A stretch of DNA of 64,000 bases. Origin: Hermodice carunculata. Lineage: Eukaryota > Annelida > Polychaeta > Eunicida > Amphinomidae. The notes under the pieces were generated by a model. It was not told the origin of the DNA and did not search any database. It was given only the letters and a program-made list of their open reading frames with translations. The translations under genes were made by a program, and so were the position numbers. Of this stretch, positions 38,333 to 49,764 are shown piece after piece; position 1 is the stretch's first letter; every line of letters begins with the position of its first letter. The DNA is taken from assembly GCA_964020975.1 (NCBI GenBank), contig OZ026615.1, positions 84,285,089 through 84,349,088 of the forward strand, given 5' to 3'.

Positions 38333-39602
38333 TCATGTGTTTGTTTCATACTGAAAAGTAGGCAGAGGCCTTGGACAGCGCGTCTCTTGCAGCTTTAATC
38401 TTTTCTCAAATCTCTTCCGTTTCTTTCGTCTTTTCGGTCGTGGAGATCCACTGGGTGTGTTAACAATGGTCGGCAGTGAAATTGGCGGCAAAAACTGTTT
38501 CGCAGAAGATATCATGGTCTCTGGTGCTTTACTCAGCAAAGGTGGCGATGCAGAATATACGCTGTCATCCTTTACTTTCATTTTGTCCAGAGGAGGTAGA
38601 TGAGGGTTGAGCACAACCTCAGGCACTGAAGACAGGCCTTTGCCTTTGACAGTGGGCTGATCACCAGAAGCCTCACTTGGGTAATGTACATGTAATTTAT
38701 TATCCCTAATTGTTTTTTCACACCGAAGTGTGTTTGTGTCGTTAAGTTTTTGTCCCACAGGCAAAGGCCTTCGGGAATGAACATCGAGCTTTACGTATTT
38801 AGTCCTTAGCAACTCGTAGTTTTGCAGTTGATAACGGTCATTTAACCCTTTACTAGTGTGAACTGCAATGGCGTCCTCTGAACGCTGTCCCGTAATTGTG
38901 GACAGGCGGCGAGTAGCCCAGTGATCTTTGAGGTCTCCGCTCGGACTAGGAATAAAATTACTTCTGTCTCCTGTTGTTAATGTTACATCAGTTCTAAGAT
39001 TTTTGAAACACATACATGGGCACATTTTGAGCATTTCACACAGACCCTGCCTGAAGTGTTTGTTGAGGTATCCATATATGATGGGATCCAAAACTGGTTC
39101 CAGCTTACAAAACCACACTGCAGATAATATGAAATACCCGGATAAAACACTTCCCGGCCTTCCAAAAATGTACAAAAATCGGTAAGTGACATAAGGCGCC
39201 CAGAATATCACAAAACAAAAAACCATAACAAACAACATTTTCAATAATCTTATTTCAGTTTTGGAGGCATAAGGCATATACGCAGCTGCTCTCGGCCTTT
39301 TAAGAGGATTGGTGACGTTGACTCGCCTTTGGCTCAGACGGAACGTTCTCCAGACGAAGCAATACGCCAGACAAGTGACCAAGAGTGGGCCGAACAGGGT
39401 GAAAATAGTATAACATAACAGATATACCTGGGCTCCCTCCCGGTAATTCCACTTTTCTTCACACTGGTTCTCACGGTCTAATTTATAGACAAACACAGTG
39501 GGGAGGCATATTACCACGGCGTGCAGCCATACGTAAAAAATCAGTAACTTTCCTTTGAACATCGTAATCTTCTGTTCGAAGGGATAAACCACGGAAAAAT
39601 AC
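38333..39602 (-). CDS. GPR176-like class A GPCR, terminal exon (TM4-TM7 and tail)
   Basis: The acceptor TTTTTTTCTTTGCAG precedes 39602. Joined to the exon ending at 52502, it reads IAIDRYFSVVYPFEQKIT. TM4 is about LLIFYVWLHAVVICLPTV, with an ECL2 cysteine in ENQCEEKW. TM5 is VYLLCYTIFTLFGPLLVT, TM6 FVMVFCFVIFWAPYVTYR with F-x-x-x-W-x-P, and TM7 WFCKLEPVLDPIIYGYL with DPxxY in place of NPxxY. A tail of about 210 residues ends in a basic stretch (PRPKRRKKRKR) and stops at 38333. Best remembered match is vertebrate GPR176: DRYYSVLYPLERKI, IWAHAVV, IPYASQRE versus MPYASKTE here, TAVW in TM7, and an LPP motif in the tail. GPR176 is an orphan receptor, linked in mammals to Gz signalling in the circadian clock. 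Another orphan amine-like receptor remains possible. Confidence 0.85.
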
Positions 39603-41300
39603 CTGCAAAGAAAAAAAGATGAATTCTCTTTACTGAAAAGTTTGCGACTTACAGCCTACTCACAATATAAGTCATGTGAACGAAAACATGTTGTAATATT
39701 TCCGAAAAAACTTTCAAGATAATTACTTTTAAATGAAATTTCATGCGAAAGTGTTTTTTTGTTTTTAATGGATCAGAACAATACCTATTAAGGTCGGCTA
39801 ATTAGCATAAATCAAAATTTAAAGGTCCTATTGATTAATAGGTACCACAAATTAGAAAGTTGATGTTTAAGGTGGTTAGAAATGATATCTGAAAACCAAA
39901 ATGTTACATTTCATTTTTCGAATAGTGTGTTTAGCTCCAAAGGTGCGCCACATTTGTGACAGGAAAGTGCGCGAATTTTCTCCGATCATGGCCCGATGTG
40001 GGCGAGTGTAAATGACGTCACAAACACAACCGGCAGGCCATGGTGTATGTGTTTTAAGCCTGAGTACCTTCGGCTTGCCAAGAGTTATGGCAGATACAAC
40101 GGAGCATAGTGATTCCGGAGAGTATGTATTGTTTTTTTTTTATGTACGTGGTCTGATGACGATGACGAAGAATCAATAAGAAAAACTGAAGTAGCAGAGG
40201 TAAAGAACATTCAGCCCTACACACATGAGGGGACGCACAGAACCCTACCATCACCAGTACTGCAGAGAGTGCAGCAGTGGTACAGCCAGACGATCCCAAC
40301 TTGCCGTCTGGGCAATAATAATTCGTTGCAAAAAAGTTATTTCCTATAAAAAATTACAAGATTCCATTTAACAAGAACAAGCATGAATGCAATAAATTGG
40401 AATTTGCGTCAGGAGGGGCCAAGTCTTATAGTGTTTCAAATTCTAGCATTCACGGAAACAGCTACAGCCTACGCCTACGGTATAAAAAAGTCTAAACAAA
40501 CAGTTAATTTTCCCTTCCCATATGTGTGGTCTATGGATGATTACATATAAGTTTGCATTTATGAATAGCTTTCAATATCAGTATAACTCCTACGCGGCAG
40601 TAACTTCACGACCCTTGGAGGGCAGTCATTTACGTTTCCGTATACATTGTCATCTGTACACGTGTTTATGATATATCCTTTATTTCAGATCGTATCCATT
40701 ATGTAACAATGGTAAATATTTTCCTGTGACTGACTTATTTTCTGGTTCCATATTAACGACAAATGTACAACAAGATGGAGTTTAGTACACCCGACTATTG
40801 GGAGCTGGCCGTGGACTGTCACAAACAGTGGCACATGTCTGATAGAAACAGATGAAAGGTCAGCCGCCCACTGGTCTTGGCAGCTGCGTAGATGAGGCGT
40901 AAGTGTGGTGGCTATCCAAACAAATGTTATCTAGTAACGGGATTAAATATATCGCAATATACAGTAGTAATTGGACACTCACCCTGGTATGGACTGTTGA
41001 ACCCTAGACCTGGGTATGGAACAAGATCGGTCCTTGCTTGTCCATGTTTTCCAGCCATTTTTTCCATCAATTGAATCAAAATAGTTAAACACACTCAAGT
41101 TTTGTTACAATATTATTTTGTAACAACCTAGACCGGCGTTGTCACTGTGACATTCGATTGATAATTATGCGATACATTGTAACAGTCGTAGAATTACTGG
41201 ACCTATATTTTGATGTAATGCAAGCTTTGAAATCAGAATCATACTGAAGATTAATTTGTAAATACTGTAAAAAAACCCAAAAATGAATCAATGTTTCTGG
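39603..41300. other. GPR176-like intron, 3' part
   Basis: Mostly unique sequence. At about 40135-40330 (+) a frame reads DDDDEESIRKTEVAEVKN, IQPYTHE and later TCRLGNN. It weakly recalls the N-terminal part of cysteine-rich proteins related to the P2X7 tail that are multicopy in invertebrates; too little remains to name it. Confidence 0.3.
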
Positions 41301-41302
41301 TT

Positions 41303-41611
41303 TTATGAGTAATGCCTAATTTGGCCAGTTCCATTAATCCTTCCATTGGCCAGCGGTGGGACCGTATTTGGCAACAGCAGCAGTTTTTTTTTTGCCAAAC
41401 CTCTCCTAAACATCCTCATATTTGACAAATCAAAGTCGCTTTCTACAAAGTGTTCGCTGCATAGGTTAGATCGGCGCCCATGGCCTTGCCACTTGTCCCA
41501 GTAAATCTTGACTCTACGGGTCCACGCTCTCCGTAATTTCAGGTCTTTGGGGGAATATAAACAAGCTGTACAACTTTTATTGCTATAATTAACATCAACA
41601 AACAGACCCAT
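41303..41611 (-). pseudogene. THAP-domain fragment
   Basis: The minus strand encodes LYSPKDLKLRRAWTRRVKIY, then RRSNLCSEHFVESDF, and later LLLLPNTVPPL. This is the C-terminal two thirds of a THAP zinc finger: P-K-D, W, C-S-E-H-F, D-F and the closing A/T-V-P. The N-terminal C-x(2-4)-C is not in its normal place. CTAC lies only two residues before YSP, whereas CLMGCSHHAVRSKKF at about 41930-41880 would suit as an upstream exon. THAP fingers bind DNA in host factors and in P-element transposases. It is in the receptor intron on the same strand, and whether host or transposon is not decided. Confidence 0.55.
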
Positions 41612-42317
41612 CCTGGGCGGGAACAGGGACGAAAATGAATATTTCTACATGCATTTTTAATCCTGTTGATAAAGGGTGAATAAATATGTTTAAACCAAGT
41701 GACACTTGACAGACATGGCTTGCTAACAGGATCGGAATCTTCCCTGTCAGCCAGCGGTGTTGCGTTTGTGAAGTCACAAGCCTTTCGTGCCGTTTGGATG
41801 TCGGAAATGAACGGAAAGCTACGATTCAAGGCGCAGCGAGTTTTTAAAATATAAATGTAAATAAAAGTATTATTTTCAAATCCAAATTTTTTAGAGCGCA
41901 CCGCATGGTGAGAACAACCCATGAGACACATGTATCCAATTTGAACATGGTCAATCAAGAGGACCTTTAAACCAGCAGTTAGTATTGTAAAAGATCTAAA
42001 AGCATTTTATTAAAGCCTCCATGTTCAAATGTAGCGCCGAAATGTCCCCTTTCAGCACGCTGACTGTGAACTTTGCTTAATGAATTTCTCTATTGTTTAA
42101 AACCATACTTAACTTCTACGAAGGACCTCCAACTGAAGTTTTCTATTGTTTCAGACCATACCTTAACTTCCACCATGCAGATCTACCTCCATGCTTCCAC
42201 GAAGGTGGACCTCCTAAACAAACTAATGACTTACTGTAATAGAGGTAGTACTTTTGAAGACCAGAAATAACGGACTGAAATTTTGCAATGTTCCTTACAC
42301 TTAAATCCCCCCCCCCC

Positions 42318-42415
42318 CAAGAAGAACTTTAAGAAGGGGATTCGAACCGCAAGAATTTTTCCCGACCTGTCTGCCTGAAGTGCAATCTCCTAGACACTAG
42401 TCTAACACGGCTGAC
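42318..42415 (-). pseudogene. Degenerate tRNA-like sequence (SINE head or tRNA pseudogene)
   Basis: On the minus strand GGTTCGAATCCCC (42336-42348) is a full box B, and upstream a TAGACTAGTGT resembles box A. The T-arm pairs at only three of five positions. It lies just outside the left end of the Tc1 element. Confidence 0.4.
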
Positions 42416-42549
42416 AGGTATAACTGACGGTTCTGTTTGTGTGGTACATGTGAATGCATTACACATTGCTGGTGGATAGATTCAGTGGTGATTGTAAACA
42501 GGACGATGTTACGCATTGCCACATGCGAGTGAATTGGCAGTCAAAAATA

Positions 42550-44241
42550 TACTGAACCAAACAAATAACGCAACCCTTAAACTTTTTAACTTAAATATTT
42601 ATGGTTACTTTCATATCACAGAAACAAATTAGATCCATATTCTGCAGTCTTTTTGGCATAACATGTGAAAAACAAAAACTTGAAACTGTCAACGAGGGCG
42701 CGACCAGATGGCAATAAACAGGGCAACATTGATTTGTAAAGTTCACAAATTGGCATGTCCACTAATACTGTGTGTGACCACCATCAGCATCTGTAACTGC
42801 TATGCAACGTCGGTGCATGGATGACACTAGCCGCTGCACCATCTGCCGGGGCACATGATCCCACTCTTCTTGAAGAGCCTGGCGAAGCTGCTAGCGCTTG
42901 GCAGGCGCTGGTTCCCGTCTCCGAACACGCTGGTCAAGGTAGTCCCAAAGATGCTCAATGATTGATATCAGGTGAGAAGGCTGGCCATGGCAAAACGTTA
43001 ATTCCTTCTCCTTGCAGAAAATTCATCGTCAGTCTAGCGGCATGGGGCCGAGCATTGTCCTGTTGAAGCAAGTGGAGTTGGTGGTGTCTAATGAAAGGGA
43101 CAGCAACAGGCTGAAGGATCTCATCCCTGTAACGGGCAGCATTAAGATTGCCTTCAATGAAGATTAGCTGGGTTTGGGCTGTGAATGAAATTCCACCCCA
43201 CACCATCACTGATGCACCTCCAAATCGATCTGTTTCCAGCACACAGGCATCTGAGTAGCATTCTCCCCTTCGTTGCCAAACACGTGTCCTACCATCTGCA
43301 TGATACAGGATGAAGCAGGATTCATCAGTGAATAGCACATCCCTCCACTGTTGATGGGTCCAGCGAGTATGGGCAGTAGCCCATTGTCGTCGGGCTTGCC
43401 TTCTTGCCTGTGTCAAAATTTGACCCCTGTAAGGATGCCTGGCATGTAGATGGTGTTCTTGTAGTCTATTATGGACTGTCTGGGCAGATATTCTCTTATT
43501 GGTTCTGCCAGGTGTCTGTTGTGCAGTTCTAGTGGCTGGTCGAGTTCTGTTCCGCAGATGTGACACCCTGATGTGTCTGTCTTGTGCAGGTGTGGTTTCT
43601 CTTGGTCTCCCAGGACACTGTCTATCAGCTGTGGCCCCAGTCTCCTGGAAACTTGTAGCAAGTCTAGATATAGTGGATTTGTGGACTTGCAGTCTTCTTG
43701 CCACCTCTGCTGCAGATAAACCAGCCTGTAGCATGCCAATTCCTCTCTCCCGATCTACTGTTGATAATCGACCCATAGTTCTTGGAATACTGTGCCAAAT
43801 GAATCCCATGCTGCCCTTTTATTGTCCGTGAGGGGCTACACCCAACCAGTAAAGGTGCGAATGTTTTAGTCATGTGGGTAACACTGAATCCTGCAGTTGT
43901 CCTTGATTCAGCACAACCACCAAACTTTGAAAGCCTCATATCCTCGCACACAGTTACGCTTGGGCTGATTTCAATGTGGCCTTCTCCTGTCCCAGAATCA
44001 AAGACTTGGCAACCTTAATTTCAGGTGTCAGAGACTTGCTTAAAATAGCCTGCTGTAGTCACTCTTGATTCATGACAATGACCCCATGGCAAGGTCAGGG
44101 TACTCGACCTTGAGGTCACACTACTTGGTGCATTATTTTAGACTGATTTAACAACGGTTCGTATATTTTTGAACTTTAAATACAGTTCCAATGTGAAAAT
44201 AAACCCAAATGAAAAAGTTGCGTTATTTGTTTGGCTCAGTA
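42550..44241 (-). mobile_element. Tc1-type DNA transposon, 1,692 bp
   Basis: The inverted ends (TACTGAACCAAACAAATAAC and GCAAC, versus TACTGAGCCAAACAAATAAC and GCAAC read inward) match at 24 of 25 positions. The target TA stands outside both ends (42548-42549 and 44242-44243). It encodes one transposase on the minus strand. It sits in the 12.9 kb intron of the GPR176-like gene. The near-identical ends and light damage suggest a fairly recent insertion. Confidence 0.92.
42762..43776 (-). pseudogene. Tc1-family DD34E transposase, broken
   Basis: The start at 43776 gives MGRLSTVDRERGIGMLQAG, then a helix-turn-helix AAEVARRLQVHKSTISRL, a GRPR hook (CPGRPRETTPAQ), and a second HTH region. The catalytic core follows: FTDES (first D), QQDNARPHAARL (second D) and, after 34 residues, IEHLWD (E). 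The natural end is DADGGHTQY with a stop at 42762-42764, about 337 residues, normal for Tc1. Two lesions are seen: a loss of two bases just after SPDINH, near 42955, which shifts the frame before the catalytic E, and a TAG at 42891-42893. The enzyme would thus lack its third catalytic residue and is inactive. Confidence 0.9.
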
Positions 44242-44355
44242 TAGTTCTATGTGGCATCTTTGTAAATTTCCATCAGAATGATTATATGCACAATACAAAT
44301 ACGATAATAAGTGGGATGATAAGTTAGATAAAACAATTGAAATGTTCATTAAGAT

Positions 44356-44502
44356 AGGTAGGGAACTTGGTGCAGGTCCATGTGCCTTTTGGTAAACCTA
44401 CTCGATCAATCAAAGGACAAGCGAGGCTTCGCCTCGCGTGTCGTTTAATTTGTCTCGCAGGTCCAGCAAAACGCATATGGACCTGCACCGCGTTCCTCAC
44501 CT
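44356..44502. mobile_element. 147-bp foldback element
   Basis: Imperfect palindrome of two arms of about 72 bases centred on 44429, where GCGAGGC-TTC-GCCTCGC makes a perfect stem. Both arms carry TGCAGGTCCAT and a CTTTTGGT/GTTTTGCT variant. No clear target duplication was found. It lies 114 bp beyond the Tc1 element. Confidence 0.75.
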
Positions 44503-44749
44503 AACACATAAGTTGCTGTTCACTCATGCACAGACCCACTGGAGAGAGGGGGTGTTCTCATTATGTAATGCAAAACAAGCATGTGGACTGCAATATTCGA
44601 GCAATGAGTGTTTACACACTCCTTGATTGCAGGAAGTCTATGTGCAGGAAATGGGTCACAGCGAATTGTTGGTGATCATTCACGCATGCATGCAATCATG
44701 TGATCTGACCACACCTGCGAAAGTATTGGCTGGATTCATTCCGGCTTTT

Positions 44750-46590
44750 TCCCAACTTTATGGAAGCAAAGTATACTAGTTCTGATACACAAAGGTGGAT
44801 GTACAAGTGATCCTTATATGTTTAAAGACATACCATTAAGTAGCTGCATGTCGAAATTTTTTTGTACTGTCCTGAATATTCGATTACAAAAGTTTTTGTC
44901 AGATGTTAATGTCAAAAGTGAATTCCTGATCGGGTTCTCGGAGAAATGTCGAACTAGCGATCATGTATTTGTGCTCAAAACATTAGTAGATAAATAGACA
45001 AAAGCTCTCGGTAAAAAGTATTTATTTGTTTGTTTTGTGGACTTCCAAAAGGCTTTTGACACCATTTGGCATGAGGGATTATTCTTTAAATTGTTCAAAT
45101 ATGGAATTAATGGTTTCATGTGTAACGTTATAAAAGATATGTACTTTGAATCGAGTACTCAAGTCAAGTTTAACGACGGACTTTCTGATAACATAACTTT
45201 ACTTAGGGGTGTTAAACAAGGATGTGTCATGAGTCCTATGTTATTTGATATTTTTGTTAATGATTTACCCGATTTATTCGGTAAGAATTGTGATCCTGTG
45301 TCTTTTAAAGAAAAAGAGATTAATCGCTTGCTTTACGCTGTTGATCTGATATTATTATCTGAAAGTGAACGAGGATTACAAACATGTTTGGATATTCTAA
45401 GTGTTTATTGTAAAGATTGGACTTTGAGTATCAATATTAAAAAGTCCAAAATTATGATTTTCAATAAAACAGGCAAAAAACTAAATGGATCATTTATGTT
45501 AGACGACGTTGAACAAGATATAGTTTCTGAATATACATATCTTGGCATTGAAATTTCGGCTTCAGGCTCCCTCGATTTTTACGTGATAAAGCAAGTGAGG
45601 CCCTAGCGAGGCTTAAACATGTGTTTAGAAATGGTAATGTGCGAGTCAAAATGTATCTATTAATGGTTGAAAAAGTTATTTCCCCAATACTGTTATATGC
45701 GTGCGAAATTTGGGTAGCTTATGCGATTAGCCCATCCAAGTCAATTATACCTGACAGTATTTCAGGATATTTCAAATTTTGGTATTGAAAGGTTTTATAT
45801 TGGTTTTCTGAAGTTTTGTCTTGGATTAATCGGAAAGCATGTAATATAGCTGTCCTTGGTGAGCTTGGATGTACCCCCCATTTCCCTGAAGATAATGAAT
45901 GTGGTGTGTAAAAATTGGTTTAGGATTGCGAACAGTGAAACAAAATTCCCTATTATCAGGTTCTTATTTGTGCAATATTGAAATGTCATATGAAAATCAA
46001 AACCAGTCATTGCGGGTGAAAAGCTTCAAAGATATATTGTTTGCTATTGTTTGCAACTGGTTTCCAGGAACTTTGGCATGATCAAGGCAACAGATCTGGC
46101 ATATTTCCATCCACGTTATTTATGAGCAAACTACAGGAGAAATTTCAGAGACAGTGGGTAAGTGGTATGTCGCAACAAAATGACAGTGAATGTAAATTAA
46201 GAACTTATGTGCAGTACAAAAAGCACTTAAATTTTGAAATATATCTAGACGTTATAAACAATTTTCATATTCGCAAAAAATATTACTAGGCTCCGTATCA
46301 GTGCCCATAATCTACACATGGAAACAGGTAGACATAAGCGTCCCCACAAAACACTAGTAAGCCTATGGACGTCATCGAGGATGAAATTCACTTTGTATTA
46401 AATTGTAGCCAATTTAGAATACCCCGAAATGTTATGTTGAAACAAATAGAAGACATATTTGTACATGTGAAACAAGACAATATGAAACAATTATTTAATT
46501 TCATAATGGAATTACGAGACATTGAATTAATCAAAATTGTGGAAAAATATATAACAAATTGTCTGGCCATAAGAGGGAAACCACTATAGT
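44750..46590 (+). mobile_element. LINE with jockey/CR1-like reverse transcriptase, broken
   Basis: The frame from 44761 reads WKQSILVLIHKGGCTSDPYM, EFLIGFSEKCRTSDHVFVLK, then (after a TAG at about 44995) KYLFVCFVDFQKAFDTIWHE with the first catalytic D. GVKQGCVMSPMLFDIFVNDL follows, then LLYAVDLILLSE where the usual YADD is YAVD. WTLSINIKKSKIMIFNKTGK and TYLGIEIS follow. Past a shift near 45590 comes ASEALARLKHVFRNGN and ISPILLYACEIWVAY. After more damage, about 46270-46590 reads TRLRISAHNLHMETG and DVIEDEIHFVLNCSQFR, the C-terminal Cys/His region. The endonuclease part is absent. It sits in the receptor intron on the opposite strand. Confidence 0.8.
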
Positions 46591-46919
46591 AAGGAATTTA
46601 GAGACATTACTGAAACTTTTCTCCTGAGGTGCTAGTGTGATATCGCCTTTTGGCAGAAGTTTGTCTCATTTCGGACCAGTGAAATTTGTGGAAAGTATTC
46701 ACAAGAATACACCTTTTATATTCGTGGTTAATATCTTATTTCTGGGTGTGTATTGGGATTTGAATCTTTACTGGGTCTTTATTGGTAGCAACGTTGGTTG
46801 CTTCTGGGACCCGACATTCTGACCCTATGTAGCACGTCCCTGGTTGCTTTCAGCATTTACTGATACATTGGTGGTATCCACTTTATACTTTCATATCTGA
46901 ATAGTAGAGCCTGACCGAA

Positions 46920-47010
46920 TCCGAACCACCGAATCCGATATTACCGATTCACAGGATTCAGGATCGGTTCTGGATCGGTTTGGATAAGCTTTTGACGTTC
47001 GTATTCGGTA
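46920..47010. other. CCGAATCCGA-rich short stretch
   Basis: Repeats of GAATCCGA, GATTCA and GGATCGGTT over about 90 bases, both orientations. Small and degenerate; origin unknown. Confidence 0.35.
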
Positions 47011-47123
47011 TGCAACGTCCTCACATTGTAATTTATTTTTACGTCAGTTTGATGCACCTTGGGGTTTGCCTTGACATGGCTGAAGACAGCTAGTACATAA
47101 GTTCCCCTAGAGTCCCACGTAAT

Positions 47124-47312
47124 GTTAACCCAGTAGTTTGGTGGAAAGAAGCTGGGCCATGTCGTTTTCCTCACCTGGCCAAAGTAGCTAGGAAATGCCT
47201 GTGCATTCCTTGTTCGAGCGTTCCCAGTGAACGAGTTTTCAGTATCGCGGGTTTGACAATCAATGACAAGAGGGCGGCATTGAAGCTCGGAATCTTGCTC
47301 CATGGCAAATGA
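47124..47312 (+). pseudogene. hAT transposase C-terminal fragment
   Basis: An open stretch of 62 codons reads VVWWKEAG, RFPHLAKVARKCLCIP, SSVPSERVFSIAGLTIND and KRAALKLGILLHGK before a TGA. This is the hAT dimerisation region: WW, then FP.LA.LAR..L.IP, then SxPSERVFSxAG and K-R-x-x-L. The usual LVFLxxN end has decayed. No upstream catalytic part could be traced, so only the last exon-like piece survives. It lies in the receptor intron. Confidence 0.75.
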
Positions 47313-49419
47313 CGCAGGGAGCACATTAGAGAAAAGAACATCAATATTAGTCTTGGTAAAAGAGAAAGAAAAAATGAAATTCTATCAGACATGTGTTCCC
47401 TCCCTCAACTACGTTCAAGTTCCCCTGATTTCAATATCAAAGACGATTGCTGTATTGTGCTGAGAAAGTAATATGCTAGGAAATGTGCGGACAGAACAGA
47501 ACAGCAAAACATCGCTGTCTCCTCTCATTATGTTTTGACACAGACCTGTCTACAAAGTATCATTACAAAAGCTGATAATGGTAATGATAAGGGGGGGGGG
47601 AGTCAATTTAAGGTCCGCATCTCAAATGAATTTGATCTTGATGCTGCAGGAGCAAAGTCAAGTCTTATTTTATTCTGGTGAATCAGTGCCAAAAAGGTGA
47701 TAGTGAGGGTGTATTCCCAGTAGACAGCACAAATTATGTGGCACTTAAACAGTTTTGGCAGTACATACGTGTCAATGATAAATGCCAGTACAACCCTCAG
47801 CACTTGTTTCTTTCATGTCTGGTTATGTAAACGGGGCATAGGAACATGACTCAAGGAGGTTAGGGCAGACATTGGAGGAACAGTTTGGTAGAAATATAGT
47901 TCCAACATGCCGCTAGGGAAAGCCAAGAATATACACTTTCTTAGATGACAGCAATCAGGTTCTTAGACAGACTGCAAGGTGCTTCAAGGCTGGTTTGGAC
48001 TTTGTTGTACACTGTTTGCTCTGGACATAATCGTAAAAAATCATCTCACATTGATGTACAGAATACGAAACATCACAGTCTATGAACGTTGAAGATGTTT
48101 GCAACATTTGTATGTTTCATTATAGTGTTTGTGCATTCAGCCTGTAGACCCTGGGAACGTGCCGCAGTGTTGTGGTTTGTGACACCTTGCATTTTTGAAA
48201 TATATGAAATGGAACCCGGCAATCCCGGATTATGGTGAATAATGGCAGTCTTTGAAACTATCCAAAAAACACTAATGCACTTTTTTTATGTAGATTGAGC
48301 TATCTTCCTCCATTATTAAAGTGGTTAATATCACAGCTTCCATAAGGAAATATGTCGTTTTCACAAAATTCAATATGATTTCCATAACATAGAAATTAGT
48401 GTTTCCAAATGTCTTCATCTGACCTCTAATTGCCAGCTTGTAGTTGCATTTATGGTGTCTACATTGGGGGAAAGGTCCTAGTAGCCATGTTGAATTTATG
48501 TTAATTAGTTGTAAACCATATAGTTTCTCAGTAAATTTCACGATTGAAATCCAAATTCCTATTAAATCCATTTATTGGTAGGTGCGATACACCATTTTTA
48601 ACATGGCATAACACACAAGACAAGACTAGTCATTATGGAACAATGTTTATATAATCAAAAGTTCCGAAGTTGGAATAATAGCAAAGGGTTAATAAGTCTA
48701 TCACATGTTATAGACTAGAACATTTAAAATAAACTAGTGTGTGCAAACGACTGTTTACAGGGTTCGGCTCAACATATTTAGGTGATTTTGGGCTTTTCCT
48801 TAATTTTTGACTGGTCCTGAAGTCTGAAGTTGGGGATGGATGAACTTAAAGAACTTTGCATGGTTGGCTTCATGATTGGTTTCTTCACGTTTTCTGAAAA
48901 AAATCAGCTTTCTGTTGATTTTTTCAACCTTTTTGCAAATGTTCCTGGGTTATGAGGGTTAGCTTAAGGCAAATATGCCAGTCTCTTCATGAAGACAATA
49001 AACTCCCAATTCGCGACGCTCAATGCTTATATGCTACCTACATTCATACGAATTAATTAAAGTCCTAAAATAGCGTATTGTTAAAGTTTGTTTGTATAAA
49101 TTAATCTGTATTGATTAATTGTGTGTTTCTACTCTCAGGTGCTATAATGAAAATATTCAACAGGCTGAAAGCAAGAAAATGTTTGTGACCGGCCATATGT
49201 TTTCACGAAACTAAAATGTTAGATTAAAAATGAGGTGTTAAATTAAAAATGATAAGCACTCTTATGAACTAAGGGCATCGATGAATCTTCATAATCTTTA
49301 TTATTGCAATTTGTACCTAAAGAGGCTTCTGCAATTATATGATATAGTCATACAAGCAACGCATTGAGAATAGAAGTACAATGTACATGATATATACATA
49401 TATACATTGTTGTCATATA
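47313..49419. other. GPR176-like intron, no further gene seen
   Basis: AT-rich, with short chance frames only. Confidence 0.35.
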
Positions 49420-49764
49420 AAAACTATATTGAGTAGTTACCCACTTAAGACCGTTTAATTTATTTGGGCTGATACAGCCTATGTCAAAATTTAACAGAGG
49501 AACGTGTGCAACATGGACAATAGTAATTCCATATGTATATAGGTTAGACAGGGCCAGGTTAGCTTATGGAGAGTAAAGAGTTAGGACTGCGGAATAGAGT
49601 AATGCCTACTAGGAAGTGGTTCTGGGCAAAAAGATACAAATACAATACCCATAAAAAGGCCAGGTTAGCTTATGGAGAGTAAAGAGTTAGGACTGCGGAA
49701 TAGGGTAATGCCTACTAGGAAGTGGTTCTGGGCAAAAAGATACAAATACAATACCCATAAAATA
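49420..49764 (+). mobile_element. Penelope-like terminal repeat copy with recent 106-bp tandem duplication
   Basis: Contains the family run from GAGTAGTTACCCAC through GGTTAGACAGGG. The last part (from GGCCAGGTTAGCTTATGGAG) is then present twice with a 106-bp step (49552 and 49658), almost identical. It is 5'-truncated at about 49430, inside the hairpin. Confidence 0.65.

Noticed and set aside
40090-40330. P2X7-tail-like cysteine-rich protein N-terminus
   Set aside because: Only an acidic run and QPYTHE/RLGNN are suggestive; the diagnostic WC..C segment is missing.
46941-47324. 127-residue minus-strand frame as a gene
   Set aside because: It is the shadow of the hAT C-terminal fragment on the plus strand.
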